64,000 nucleotides of DNA from Laetiporus sulphureus 93-53. Its lineage: Eukaryota; Basidiomycota; Agaricomycetes; Polyporales; Laetiporaceae. A program made the translations under genes and the position numbers. The notes beneath the pieces are model-generated. The model did no database searches, was not told the origin of the DNA, and saw only the letters and a program-made list of their open reading frames with translations. Positions 47,570-58,183 of the stretch are shown in pieces (position 1 is the stretch's first letter; each line of letters opens with the position of its first letter). The stretch spans positions 838,177-902,176 of the forward strand of contig NW_024468516.1 of the NCBI RefSeq assembly GCF_001632365.1. Direction: 5' to 3'.

Positions 47570-48366
47570 GATGAGCAGCAGGAGTTGTTTGTGTGACGTG
47601 TTTTGGAAACTGTTGAGTCTGTTGCCGCATTTGCGCAGCGTCCGCGCTGACTTTGTGGACTTTATTCAGGTCCGCAATTCTTTCCCTGTCTCCGAGAACA
47701 TTCCCGGTAATTGGCCGCAAGCGTCCAGGTTTCGTATTCATTCAAGGTATTTGGAAGATCGGTACAATTCCCGCGAGTCGCTGTCAAGCACCGCTCATAC
47801 TACACGTACTATTACGCGCGAATCCTGTTCTCTATTTATGTCATACTACTTTGTCCTATGTAGTCGGACATGTGTAACTTGCATCTTTCGCCGTCTTCAA
47901 ATCGCTCTGTGTAGCAGACATTTTGATACCCCGACTCTTGTGTGCCGACTAATGCGACGCCTGAATGCTCTAACACGATGTTCATGCATACTATGTATAT
48001 CCATTTTCGATCGAGTTTCTATCGTGGCACAGTTAGTCTCGTCCTTGTGGAGCGTGTTGTATATATATATACTCTTCCTAATGATCTACTGTGAGCCGAA
48101 TGAATCATGATCAATCACCGAGCATGTCGATGAATCGGTCAACCAAGCCGAGTCGTGCATGTGTGATTATGATCTCTCTCTCAACGCGGTTGCTGTGCCC
48201 AACTCCATCCATCAAGCATAATGATACATATATACAAGAAATTTGTGGATATACACGATATTCAATGCGTGTGGCTAGATATAGCCAACTAGTAATGAAT
48301 CCGGTTCAACAAGGCATTAGTAATGCATCCTTTCCCTTATTCAATGCACCACGCCCACGCAAACTC
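47570..48366. other. Convergent 3' region, 7-TM gene and IVD
   Basis: About 0.8 kb without a supported gene. It has a short (TA)n tract at 48060-48071. Confidence 0.5.
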
Positions 48367-50245
48367 TCATGATGACTGGCGTTTGAAATCCTCATTGAAC
48401 TCGCGTCCGATGAGCATCCGCCGGATCTCCTGCGTCCCTGCGCCGACGGTGTACAAGCGTGAATCGCGCAGGAACCGGCCGGTGGGGTAATCTGCAGAGC
48501 ATACGGATTCAGCAAGTGTGTACAATGCATGACAAGCGTGGAGACGTACCGTTGATGTAGCCGTTCCCACCGAGGCATTGCATCGCGTCCATGGTGACCT
48601 CCACTGCGCGGTCGGAGGAGTACAGGATTGCTCCCGCACAGTCCTGGCCGAGGTAAAACGGTCAGCAGTCACGGGAGATGATAGCTGTGGATATCGTACG
48701 TACTCGCCGGCTGACCTTGCCTTGGTCGCACGCCTTAGCGACAGCATAGACGTACGACCTCGACGCGTTCAGTTTCGTATACATATCCGCAATCTTCCCT
48801 ATTTTCCGCTACCTCAGTGATACATCACTCCTTCCAGTGGCGACGTCGTACCTTGCATGAGCTGGAACGTCCCTACAGGCTGGCCGAACTGCTTGCGATC
48901 ATGCACGTACTCCACGGCATAGTCAAACGCCGCCTGCATGAGTCTGAGAATAGCGACTTCAGCCAGCTGGGTGTTACCGAGCGCCAACCACCTCACCCCA
49001 ACGGACCACCGCATAGCACGAGCCGCTCCAGATCAAGTCCGGACATCAGCACCTCGGCACCTCCGTTGACCTTGCCCAAAACGTTCTCTGCACCATGAAA
49101 CTACCATCAGCAAAAGATAGAGTGCACGACAGGAAGCACTCGCCCTCAGGAACGAAGCAGTCCTCGAACAGCAGCTCGCACGTATCGCTGCCCCGCATGC
49201 CGACCTTGTCCAGTTTCTGATGTGTCGAGAACCCCTGGAATCCACGCTCGATAATGAATGCCGTAATACCCCGCGAGCCTTTCTCCGGAGCCGTCTTAGC
49301 GTAGACGACCAGAGTCGAGGCAGTGGGTCCGTTGGTGATCCTGACGTAGACGACGCAATGGTGAGCAAGCGCACGATCTACCCGCCAGCGAACGAAGGCA
49401 CCAGAATTTGTTCCCGTTGAGCTTGTACCCGCCGTCCACTTTATCTGCTCGCAATTTCATGCTGACGACGTCGCTCCCACTGCCCGGCTCGCTCATGGCG
49501 AGACTGCCGACCTTCTTGCCAGCAATGAGGTCTGGAAGGTATTTGGCCTTCTGTGCGTCGGTCCCCCAGCGATAAATCTACTCATAAGTTAGCATGTGAG
49601 GCCATGTATATAACATTTAAACTAAATTAATTGGGCCTTGAGCCTGGGGCCTTGAGAGACTACGATTCTTGCAGAACAAAACACAGAGGAGCTCAATCAT
49701 AGGACAATGTACCTGGTTGACACAGAGATTGGAGTGTGCGCCGTAGGACAGAGCCACGGACCCCGATGCGCGAGACAACTCCTCCATGGCCAGTGTATGG
49801 TGGAAGTATCCTAGGGAGAGACCGCCGTATTCCGGAGAGACAGTGATACCAAGCAGACCCATTGAGCCCAGCTTCTCCCATAGATCCTACATTATACGAA
49901 GGTAAGCATGCCTCTGGGATGCGGGCGGCAAGTCCGAATGATACACCGCTCAGGGTTCGCTTACTGATGGGAAGTTATTACTCCTGTCGATCTCTGCAGC
50001 CCTTGGAGCGACTTCACGTTGCGCAAACTCTGTCACTGCATTCCTAAACTAGACCTGCATTGAGCACAAGATTCTCGCATCGAAACAGATGCAGATACCT
50101 CAGCTTGTTCTTCGCTCAGACCGGCAACATTAGCGTTGTAATAGGAGGCAAATCTGCTTTGGATTCGCGGATGGAATAGAGCAGCTGAGCGAGGGGTTTT
50201 CAAAGCTAACGAATGTAAGGACGAAGACAAGATACGATGATGCAT
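48367..50245 (-). CDS. IVD: Isovaleryl-CoA dehydrogenase (mitochondrial leucine catabolism)
   Basis: FAD enzyme oxidising isovaleryl-CoA to 3-methylcrotonyl-CoA in leucine breakdown. Exons 50245-50099, 50048-49965, 49886-49713, 49577-49402, 49340-49144, 49087-48997, 48943-48852, 48798-48716, 48643-48550 and 48491-48367 give 420 residues, a normal size. The N-terminus [20 protein letters not shown] is a basic, Ser/Leu-rich mitochondrial presequence. Family blocks: [76 protein letters not shown] with the catalytic Glu of DLER, and [17 protein letters not shown] with [14 protein letters not shown]. Intron 5 starts with GC (GCGAGT, 49143-49088) and keeps the CFVPEENVLG block. Intron 3 is long (135 nt). 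Divergent from the Zn2Cys6 gene over 324 bp. Confidence 0.96.
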
Positions 50246-50569
50246 TATGGGCGTGCCAGAGGATGTGGGATAATTGGCAAGAAAGTGCGGGGTAAAACGC
50301 GGGGTAAGCCAAAAATGGATGCCAGCGTGGCCTGGCGCGTTGCTGCACGTGATCGAGACGCGCATTTGGTCTCCGCCAGCCACATTCAGTCTGCAACCCC
50401 CCGGTACCTCGACTACGAATTCGTGTTTGGACCGACACCTGAGCTGCGATCTGTATAAAATCCTGATCCCAGCTGAGCTGTCAGCCCTATCGCTTCTTGC
50501 ATCCTGCCACTACAGCACTTGCTACCAGCGATCTTTTGCCCCTACTTTTTCTCAGAAATATCTCATACA
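50246..50569. promoter_or_regulatory. Divergent promoter, IVD and Zn2Cys6 regulator
   Basis: 324 bp separate the two start codons. A TATAAAA box lies at 50454-50460 on the plus strand, 110 bp before the regulator ATG, and an inverted CCAAT (ATTGG) lies at about 50272. Confidence 0.6.
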
Positions 50570-52455
50570 ATGCCTGGAACTCCCTTCCTCCACTCCCTCA
50601 TTGCTTCTGCAAACGTCTCCTCCTCCAAGCCAAAGTTTTCCGACGTCGCGAACATGGCCGACATTCAGCTGCTCGACCAAGCAGAATCGGACCCGCGCGA
50701 GAGCGCCCGTATGGCCCAGATGCTTCGTGTCTTTCAACGCATGTACCTCAAAGTGTCTCAAGGCCTGTCTCCTGGCGTTGCTCAGCAGAGCTGGACTTCA
50801 GATGACTCAGTCCCGTCTGCTGTTGTCAACGGCAAACCAACCAGCTCTGTCGCGGCACCGCTCGACGCAACCTTCCCTTCCCTTCCTAAGCCCAATGGAC
50901 CTCGCATTGGTCTCTTGCGGCAGAAGGATGCCGATCGGGATCGCTCACGCACTCCGCAAGCCTGCGAGACGTGCCGTGAGAGAAAGACCAAGGTGCGTTC
51001 TTTGAAGGAGTTAGCTGCTGTTCTACGTTGATCGTAAGCTGCAGTGCTCCGGAACTCGCCCCAGGTGCAACCGCTGCCTCGCGCGCGGCGGAGACTGTGT
51101 CTATGTGCTCGACCACAAGGCCAACCGCGCTCAGCTCAGGAAGCTGCAAGCCGCTAGCGGTCTCCTCCCCAAGGGCCTCCGTCCGGTCCGCAAGGAGGCG
51201 AGCGCTCAGCGAAAGCCTTCTCCCTCAACGCTCTTCAGACTCTTGAAATCCGCTGGATTCTTGGGCGCTGGGAATGGGCAGTCCGAACCTGGACCGTCGC
51301 AGACGCAACCGCTAATGGCCGTGCCTCAGCCTGCGGATGATTCGTTCGAGTGAGTACTAGTCTTTCTCCTTACCATGCATGGCTTACAGTAACGTTGTCT
51401 CGCACTCGAATTTGACGCTTAGGTTCATGAACCTGTCGTCCACTCACCCCGACGCCGGTTCAGATGTTCTTGCGAACATGTCCTGGTCAGCACCTAACGC
51501 TTCTCTCACTCATCAGGCCCCTGTGCAGCCTTCCTCCATTCCTACTGCGGAAGACTCATTCTCATTCATGGAAATGAACTCCGACGTCAACGCCGCGTTT
51601 GCGTTTTTGACGAATGAGGAGAACAATGTCGTGCGGGGAACCGCCAATGGCTGGAACCCTACGCCTGTCAACGTGATGCCACAATCCTCGCAGCCCGCCT
51701 TTGACAGCCTCACGCTTCCTCCTGCGGTGTTCTCGCAGCCGGTCACCCTCGGCGCGCCCACAACCATGCTGCCGATGAGTGCTACCCCCGCTATGTCGCG
51801 CTCTTCCGCCTATAGTACAAGCTCTACCTCGAGCACTGGCATCTCCCCCCTCCCCACGCCCGTCGACGACGAAATGATGATAGATATCTTCGCGCCGCAC
51901 ATCCTCTCGTCCCTCGGCGCCCCGGAAGACATCCTCTCCAACATGCCCTCGTCCGACTCTGAGCTCGAGCGTGAGCTCGAACGCGAGCTCGCGCTGGTCT
52001 TCGGGAAGGGGCAGAAGGGCGCCGCCGCCAAGTTTGGGAAGGACCTTGCGCAGCCAGCATGCCCCGTGCCCGCCCGGTGCGGGCCCGACGGCGTACCCCT
52101 CCCCGTGGTTGCGCTCCCCGGCCGATCCTTCCCCGAGACCGACGTGCACGGTATGTTCTTCGACGAGCGCCAGTTCTCTGCCTTCAACATTTCCGTGTCG
52201 CCGAGGCCCGCGACACCCACTCACGACGACGAGCCGCCGCGTGCGTATGCGCGGTGGAACGAGCACTGCAGGAAGACGCGTGCAAAGGCAGCGGCGGGCG
52301 TGGTGGATGAGGATGATGATGAGCTGAGTATAATTGCGGAGGCGGAGGAGCCGTCGCAGGAATTGTCGGAGGAGTTAGAGATCAAGGAGGGCGAGCTGGA
52401 GAAACTCTTCGTGGAGCTGTTTGGGGAAGACCTGCCAGAGGACTTCGAAAATTGA
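50570..52455 (+). CDS. Zn2Cys6 (fungal binuclear zinc cluster) transcription factor
   Basis: Nuclear DNA-binding regulator. Exons 50570-50992, 51045-51349 and 51423-52455 give 586 residues. The zinc cluster sits at residues 135-162 and is completed by splicing, reading CETCRERKTKCSGTRPRC then NRCLARGGDCVY: C-x2-C-x6-C-x6-C-x2-C-x6-C. The reader should not trust the unspliced frame, which inserts two residues. A basic stretch follows (KANRAQLRKLQAASGLLPKG). About 140 residues precede the cluster, and the C-terminal half is Ser/Pro/Thr-rich then strongly acidic (DEDDDELSIIAEAEEPSQEL), a likely activation region. No fungal-TF middle homology domain is recognised, so the protein is smaller than typical GAL4-type regulators. 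The target is unknown; the shared promoter with IVD makes a role in branched-chain amino-acid use possible but untested. Confidence 0.9.
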
Positions 52456-52837
52456 AGCGGTCTCTCCCCTTCTGCATGCCACGCACTGTGTCTCTGTCTC
52501 GTTCCGCCAACGATTCGGATTCAATTGCTGTCATTCATATCCTTTTTTTCTTTCTTTTTCGTTTCGGACCGCTGCTACGGATATTCTCACATCCTCTCTC
52601 ACCCTATACCATACGGTCATGGACGTACTTTCCTTTCTCCCCCTCCGCTCCCCGAACTCTTCCACTCCTCACATTCCCGTTGCTACGGACTCGTTGTCAT
52701 GCTGATCCCTCTCTTTCTTCCAGCAGCTTTCCTTCCATCGTCTGTAACCATCCCAGAAGCGATGCCAGACGTCTGAGGCGAGTGATCCATTTCTACAATC
52801 TCGTGCTGACCTTTGCATCCCCAGAATTCTCGACGAG
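52456..52837. other. 3' flank of the Zn2Cys6 gene
   Basis: About 380 bp, pyrimidine-rich (long TTTCTTTTTC tracts), probably 3' UTR. No gene is supported. Confidence 0.5.
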
Positions 52838-53160
52838 CGAACGATGGCAGGCGAAAGGTATGCTTTGGTTCATACGTTAACAGCGAGAAGACTGAAGTCA
52901 GAACCAGCACCACAGGGACAGCTGGCGATCTAGCGAGGGTCTGATCAATCCGATGACCTAGGCTCCCCGGCAACGGTAGTATTCTCCTATTCTCCTAGAC
53001 TTTGACCTGCCTCTCTTGTGAACATGCTAATCTTCCCATGAGTGATGCTTGACAGGTCGTACGCAAATATGGGGACCGACGACGGTGGATGATGATGGAG
53101 GACGGCAGATAGGTCATGTGGGTGTAGCATACCGGGCGACTTGTTGCACGGCAATGTCGC
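52838..53160 (-). repeat. Dispersed repeat, copy 2 (inverted relative to 42688-42996)
   Basis: The reverse complement of this segment aligns along its length with copy 1 (for example GCCGTGCAACAAGTC, GACCCTCGCTAGATCGCCAG, TCTCGCTGT, CAAAGCATAC). It sits just downstream of the Zn2Cys6 gene. It is slightly longer than copy 1 because of small insertions. Confidence 0.8.
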
Positions 53161-55127
53161 TAGCCCATTACCCCCTTCATATTTCGGCTCTACGTGCCCC
53201 GGTGGAACAAACTGCGACTTGGGCCATCGGTGAGAAGATATACGTGCTTCGATGTACTATAATGTAATGCACAGGTAGATCCCGATAATTTCGACTCGGA
53301 ACATAATACATTTAGGATCCTTCCTTACGTTGAACTTACGGGGATGTGCTCGATGGTCTGAAGTGCGCAACGGTATGGGGTGTGTAATAGACAGGATAGC
53401 ATTAGGAGCGCGAGTGGTTGGCATATATAGTTGATGTAATGCAACACGATGCATCCGAGGGACGAGGATGGGGAGCTGTCACTCGCCGGGGGGGTAGTAT
53501 GAACTACCACCGCCACCTCGGATGGAATGAATGCTCCAGCTGACGAGGCATCTCCGGCATTGCCAATGGAAGACCATGAAGTAGAAATCCGAATCGAGGT
53601 TCGGTGTAGCGGCTGATCCTTAAGATCGAAGGCTACGTACTCCCCTTTTCCGTTGCTCCTCGGATAGCGGCTTCCAGCTATACCGCGTCTCTATTTATTA
53701 CGTCTCTATTAACAAATTTTCTCTTCAATCCTACATATGCGTGCTAAAGCTCAAGCCCACGCCTGTGGCGCGGTCGGCGCTTAACTCTCACCTGGGATGG
53801 TTTGTCACATGATCGCGTCGTGACCGCACGTGATCGCGTTTGAGCGAAGCGTCGCAGGATGCAAGGGAGCGTACGTGATGCGATCTGCGTTCCTCTCTCG
53901 CGTCGTATGTCCACTTATATTATCTACGGTGATATTCTTCATTATTTAAAGCTCTCCTGAGAGATCCTCCAAGTGAAAACCTATCAGCTGCCATTCATTC
54001 ATTGACCCTCAATGTCAAGGAAGAGAATGCTGAATTGTGAATATGCGAAAGTTGGTATCTGCGATGATGAAGAGTGGATTAAACTCTCCGCCGATGATCC
54101 ACATTTATACATTGCAGCAGGATCTAATAATATCGACGCCCATTCACGCCGGTTTTCTGGTCCTCACAAACTTGCTGTAAAGACAAGTTGCATCACCTTC
54201 TAGTTCGTACCCGCTTCAGTTGTTAATCTGGAGGGATAACACTTTCTCCAAGACTCATGAAAGGGAATCGGAGCCTGCAGTGGTGAAAATTGTCTTGTCT
54301 TCTCCAGCGTAGAATATCGCGGAACAACAGATACATCAAACGAGAAGGTGTTCGTACGTCGGTCCGTGTTGGGGCTCTCTCACTATGCAGGTAATAGTCT
54401 AATAAGGTGGGTGCATATAGATAATCAATGCAAGGCGTTGTGGCGTTCAACTCGGACCTGGGAGGATATTTTCTCATGAAGCAGGCTAGTGCCATCCACT
54501 GTCCTTGCCATGTACCGTAAAATGGATTGCAAGTAAGGCATATCCCATGCCAGCTGCCATATGCTCTGGGCTTGAGGCATTCAGGCCTCAGGTTTGAGGT
54601 GTGCGCGTGTGTACGTACTTGAGTAGACTTGAGTCCAATATTCGGGACATTCGGGAGAGCCAAGCCGTTGTGGCCGGATCCGGGATGACGGCGTGCATCT
54701 CATATATGGCGCTCTACTAGCTTGCGCTGTCACCTTCAATCTCACCAATTACCTGCTGCATTAGCCGCTGCAGTACTACTCTTCCTGCTATATGTCCAAT
54801 CGAAATCTATCCATGCACTCGAAAGTTGTCCTCGCGATTCCGGTCTAGCGTCTATTTCGGGCTCTAAGATCAAACGCTTTGCGCTAAGTACATGCGGTCC
54901 TCCTGATCCAAGGCGTCAGGACATGGACATTTGACCACGGAGGAGGACCAAGCAGTGCCTGGATGGACAGAAACAGTGGACTCCACGTGATCTACTTTAT
55001 ATGCGATTGGATCGATGCACGGTGCACGGTGCGGCTTGTCATAAAACCGCTCGACCCGCCGCAGCTCACACCTCTTGACTCTTGTCTTTTCCTCTCCTAC
55101 TAGACGGACTTAGCTTGCCACGCCAGA
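53161..55127. other. Gene-poor region upstream of arginase
   Basis: About 2 kb. A candidate small ORF (54012-54203) is listed separately. Two near-identical 12-bp sites, CACATGATCGCG (53806) and CACGTGATCGCG (53827), lie 21 bp apart. A CATAAAACC TATA-like element at about 55039 probably belongs to arginase. The 146-codon minus frame at 54223-54663 has no resemblance to a family. Confidence 0.5.
54012..54203 (+). CDS. Possible small ORF, 63 residues, no recognised family
   Basis: Starts MSRKRMLNCEYAKVGICDDE and ends KTSCITF. No signal peptide or transmembrane segment. It is preceded at 53942-53950 by TTATTTAAA and a short leader, which is the only support for transcription. It could be a chance frame or a first exon. 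Confidence 0.2.
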   Translation: MSRKRMLNCEYAKVGICDDEEWIKLSADDPHLYIAAGSNNIDAHSRRFSGPHKLAVKTSCITF

Positions 55128-56569
55128 ATGCCTTCCGAAGCCTCAGCCTCAGCCTCTCGTTTCATCCCCGAACCCAAGACAGTCGCGGTGCGTGCATCGC
55201 GCCTGTGACGAAATGCTCACCATTCAGATGATTGACGAGCAAATAGATTGTCGGGTGTCCCTTTAGGTGATCCCCATCCCTATTTTCAGTAAACTGAGGC
55301 TAATTCGTTCTCGCGACCGTCCTGAAGAGGCGGTCAGGTATACATTCCGTCCACGCTTCCATTTCTCTGCCACTGATTGGTTGTCACCCCCAGTCCAAGC
55401 TCGGCGTCGACCGCGGTCCGGTCAGGCTCGTGGAGGCGGGGCTGCCCGAACAGATCGCGGAGCTCGGCTGGAAGGTTGAGTTCGACGGGCACCATCAGTT
55501 CGAGGAGATCGACGAGGAGAATGACCCGCCAATCGGCAAGCTGAAGAACCCGCGCCTCGTCTCGCGCGTGTGCGAGGCGGTCGCGAAGGTCGTTGGAGGG
55601 CATGCGAAGAAGGGGCAGATGACGCTGACGTTGGGCGGGGATCATTCGTTGGTGCGTGAGGTGATTGAGAGGACGAGGTCACACGCTGAAAGTCTTATAG
55701 GCCATGGGTACGATTTCGGGGACGCTGGAGTGAGTCGGAGACCATGTGCTAGAGTGTGCAAGCGCTAACTCCCATACAGTCGCTACCCTGACGCGTGCGT
55801 GATCTGGGTGGACGCGCACGCCGACATCAACACCGCCGAGACGACTGAGTCAGGTACGCCCGCCCCCATACCTTATTTCCTCCTGCCACCCACCTGTCAC
55901 CCAGGCAACATCCACGGCATGCCCGTGTCCTTCCTGCTCGGGCTGGGCCCCAAGATTCCTGAATTCAGCTGGGTGCGCCCCGCCCTCGCGCCGATGCGCT
56001 TAGTGTACATCGGCCTGCGCGACGTTGATGCGGGCGAGAAGCGCATCCTGAAGGAGAGTGGCATTCGTGCGTTCAGCATGCACGAGGTCGACAAGTACGG
56101 CATCGGCAGGGTGGTCGAAATGGCGCTCGACCACGTGAATCCGGGCAGAGACCGCCCGATCCACCTCAGCTTTGATGTGGATGCGCTCGACCCGAGCGTC
56201 GCGCCGTCGACAGGAACGCCGGTGCGTTAACTTGAGGGGTCGGGCGATCTTTGTTGCTGATGGGTCGGTATAGGTTCGTGGCGGTCTCACCTTCAGGGAG
56301 GGACATTACATCTGCGAGGCGATCTACGAGACCGGATGTCTTGTCGCTGTGGATATAATGGTGAGACGATACTGCTATCATGCATTCGCTCGAGATGAAA
56401 CATTCCGATGTCGATGCAGGAGGTCAACCCGTCGCTTGCGGAGGACAAGGATGTGGAGCAGACTATCGCAGTGGGCTGTTCGCTCGCGCGATCTGCGTTA
56501 GGTAGTCCTTCTCTTGTATAACTATTGTCCGCCTTGCTGACATGCTTTTCAGGCGAGACGCTCCTGTGA
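55128..56569 (+). CDS. CAR1: Arginase (L-arginine to L-ornithine and urea)
   Basis: Binuclear manganese hydrolase of arginine catabolism. Exons 55128-55187, 55247-55266 (20 nt), 55328-55337 (10 nt), 55394-55651, 55701-55729, 55780-55853, 55905-56221, 56274-56360, 56420-56501 and 56553-56569 (17 nt) give 317 residues, as expected. The tiny exons 2 and 3 rebuild [20 protein letters not shown], the conserved N-terminal block. Manganese ligands are all present: [29 protein letters not shown] and [20 protein letters not shown]. Other blocks are [20 protein letters not shown] and [16 protein letters not shown]. The end ARSALGETLL is short and lacks an organelle signal, fitting a cytosolic enzyme. 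Confidence 0.96.
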
Positions 56570-58183
56570 GGACATTGATGACGACTATATCCATCCATAG
56601 GGCTAGAGTAGAAGCATGGCTTTATAGTACAGGCATTTGACTACACGGCAAAGGGTGAGTTTTGTTCACCGCCGGTCATTCGCAGTTCGCGGTCTATCAT
56701 CAATTGTACACCTCTTCATTGGCGTGGGGTCTCACTACTATACTGCTATGGACAGATGAGGGACATTATGCTCAAATGGCAGAGACCATAACTCCAATCT
56801 TGATTGTAGATGGAAACTTTACGTCCCACGTCGCAATGCTTTATCACTATATGTTAGACAAGTCGATCTCATGGCCAGTAAGAATATCGTAAGAGTGATT
56901 AGGAATCTTAGCCGCTACGATTTGCTTGCGTTAAGTGCTGCTGATGATGGACGTAGCGACATTCATGGCCATTCCTGATCCGCGTAAGAACAAAATGGCT
57001 TCTCTCAAGTCGAATGTAGAGGATATATGTGGTCACGTACTATAGCTCGAACCAAAGCCTTGAGCTTTTCCAGGTCTCACCGAGCAAAGACACGCTCGCA
57101 CAACAACATTCCAACTTGCGATGGTTCATATATCTGGAAAGTGTGAGATGCAACTTCACACTCGATCAATGCGAGTCTCAGGCCCGTTTGATCGTGTTTC
57201 AGACACCCCGAGGAAGAAGCGACGCCGCTGGTCCTAATAAAAACCTTTTGAGAGCCTCCAGAAAGAGTGAGACAGATTTATGAGCACGATAGCATGAGAG
57301 AAGTCTCTCATTCAAGCCCTGCTGCAGTGTTAAGAGGAGGAGAACGCGTTGTTGCCACAGACGTGTTATTCTTGCACGTGATCGTGATTGACACCGCGCG
57401 ACCCCTGCCACAGCGCGATTTGGACTTTCCGGCGTGGAAACTGTTCGCGAGAATTAATGAGAAGATGTTAACCGCAATATTCACGCAGATGGCGCCATGA
57501 GGTGGAGCAGAAGAGCACTCGTTGCCTGAGTGGATATGCAGATCCAGCATCTGACCTGGGCCTAACTCGCGGGATGTCGATGGGTCGTCGTAGTAAGATC
57601 AGCGGCAATATTCTCTCTTGGAATGCAGCCCACACATGCTTTTGGGGAGGTCAGAGCGCAATTCAGCACTCTGCATGTTAGTCGCCATCGGTGTTTATAT
57701 TAGGAGGGGGGTTCACTCGGCATACGAGCTTAAATAAACCTGATCTTGGTTCGTATTTCTTGTGCACGGTGTCGGCCACGGCGCCAGTTATTTCCGAAGA
57801 TGTCGACGTGGAAGCATTGAACGGCCGCCGTGCAACATTGAAGGTGCTCGGTTGCGTTGAGGGCTGTTCCAATATAAATTTCCGCTGTCCGGGTAGCAAT
57901 CGCACCTATTCTCCGAAGCCCGATCGAGGTGTCCGATACGACTAGCACAGATCATCCATTGTCCAAAACTCCAGTCCTCAAGGAGCCGGCGAGGCAAGGC
58001 AGCATGCAGCGGACGAGTAGCGAAACTGGAGGAATTGTGAGAGAACGTGACCGCGTCCGAAATTAGAACGCGTCTGTGCAGGAGCCACTAGCTGGAGCGC
58101 GATCGTGATGGGTATCACAGCCTTGTTTCCCAGTCTCCATCGCCCACCAGCTGTCTATAAAGCCTGTTTACCTGCCAGCGAGC
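56570..58183. other. Intergenic, arginase to aminotransferase
   Basis: About 1.6 kb. Open frames at 56662-56892, 57029-57283 and 57691-57945 have no family resemblance and do not splice together convincingly. I see nothing else besides the TATA box of the next gene. Confidence 0.45.
58156..58161 (+). promoter_or_regulatory. TATA box of the aminotransferase gene
   Basis: TATAAA only 28 bp before the called ATG at 58184, which would leave almost no 5' UTR. Either the leader is extremely short or translation starts further in (next in-frame ATG near 58337). Confidence 0.4.
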
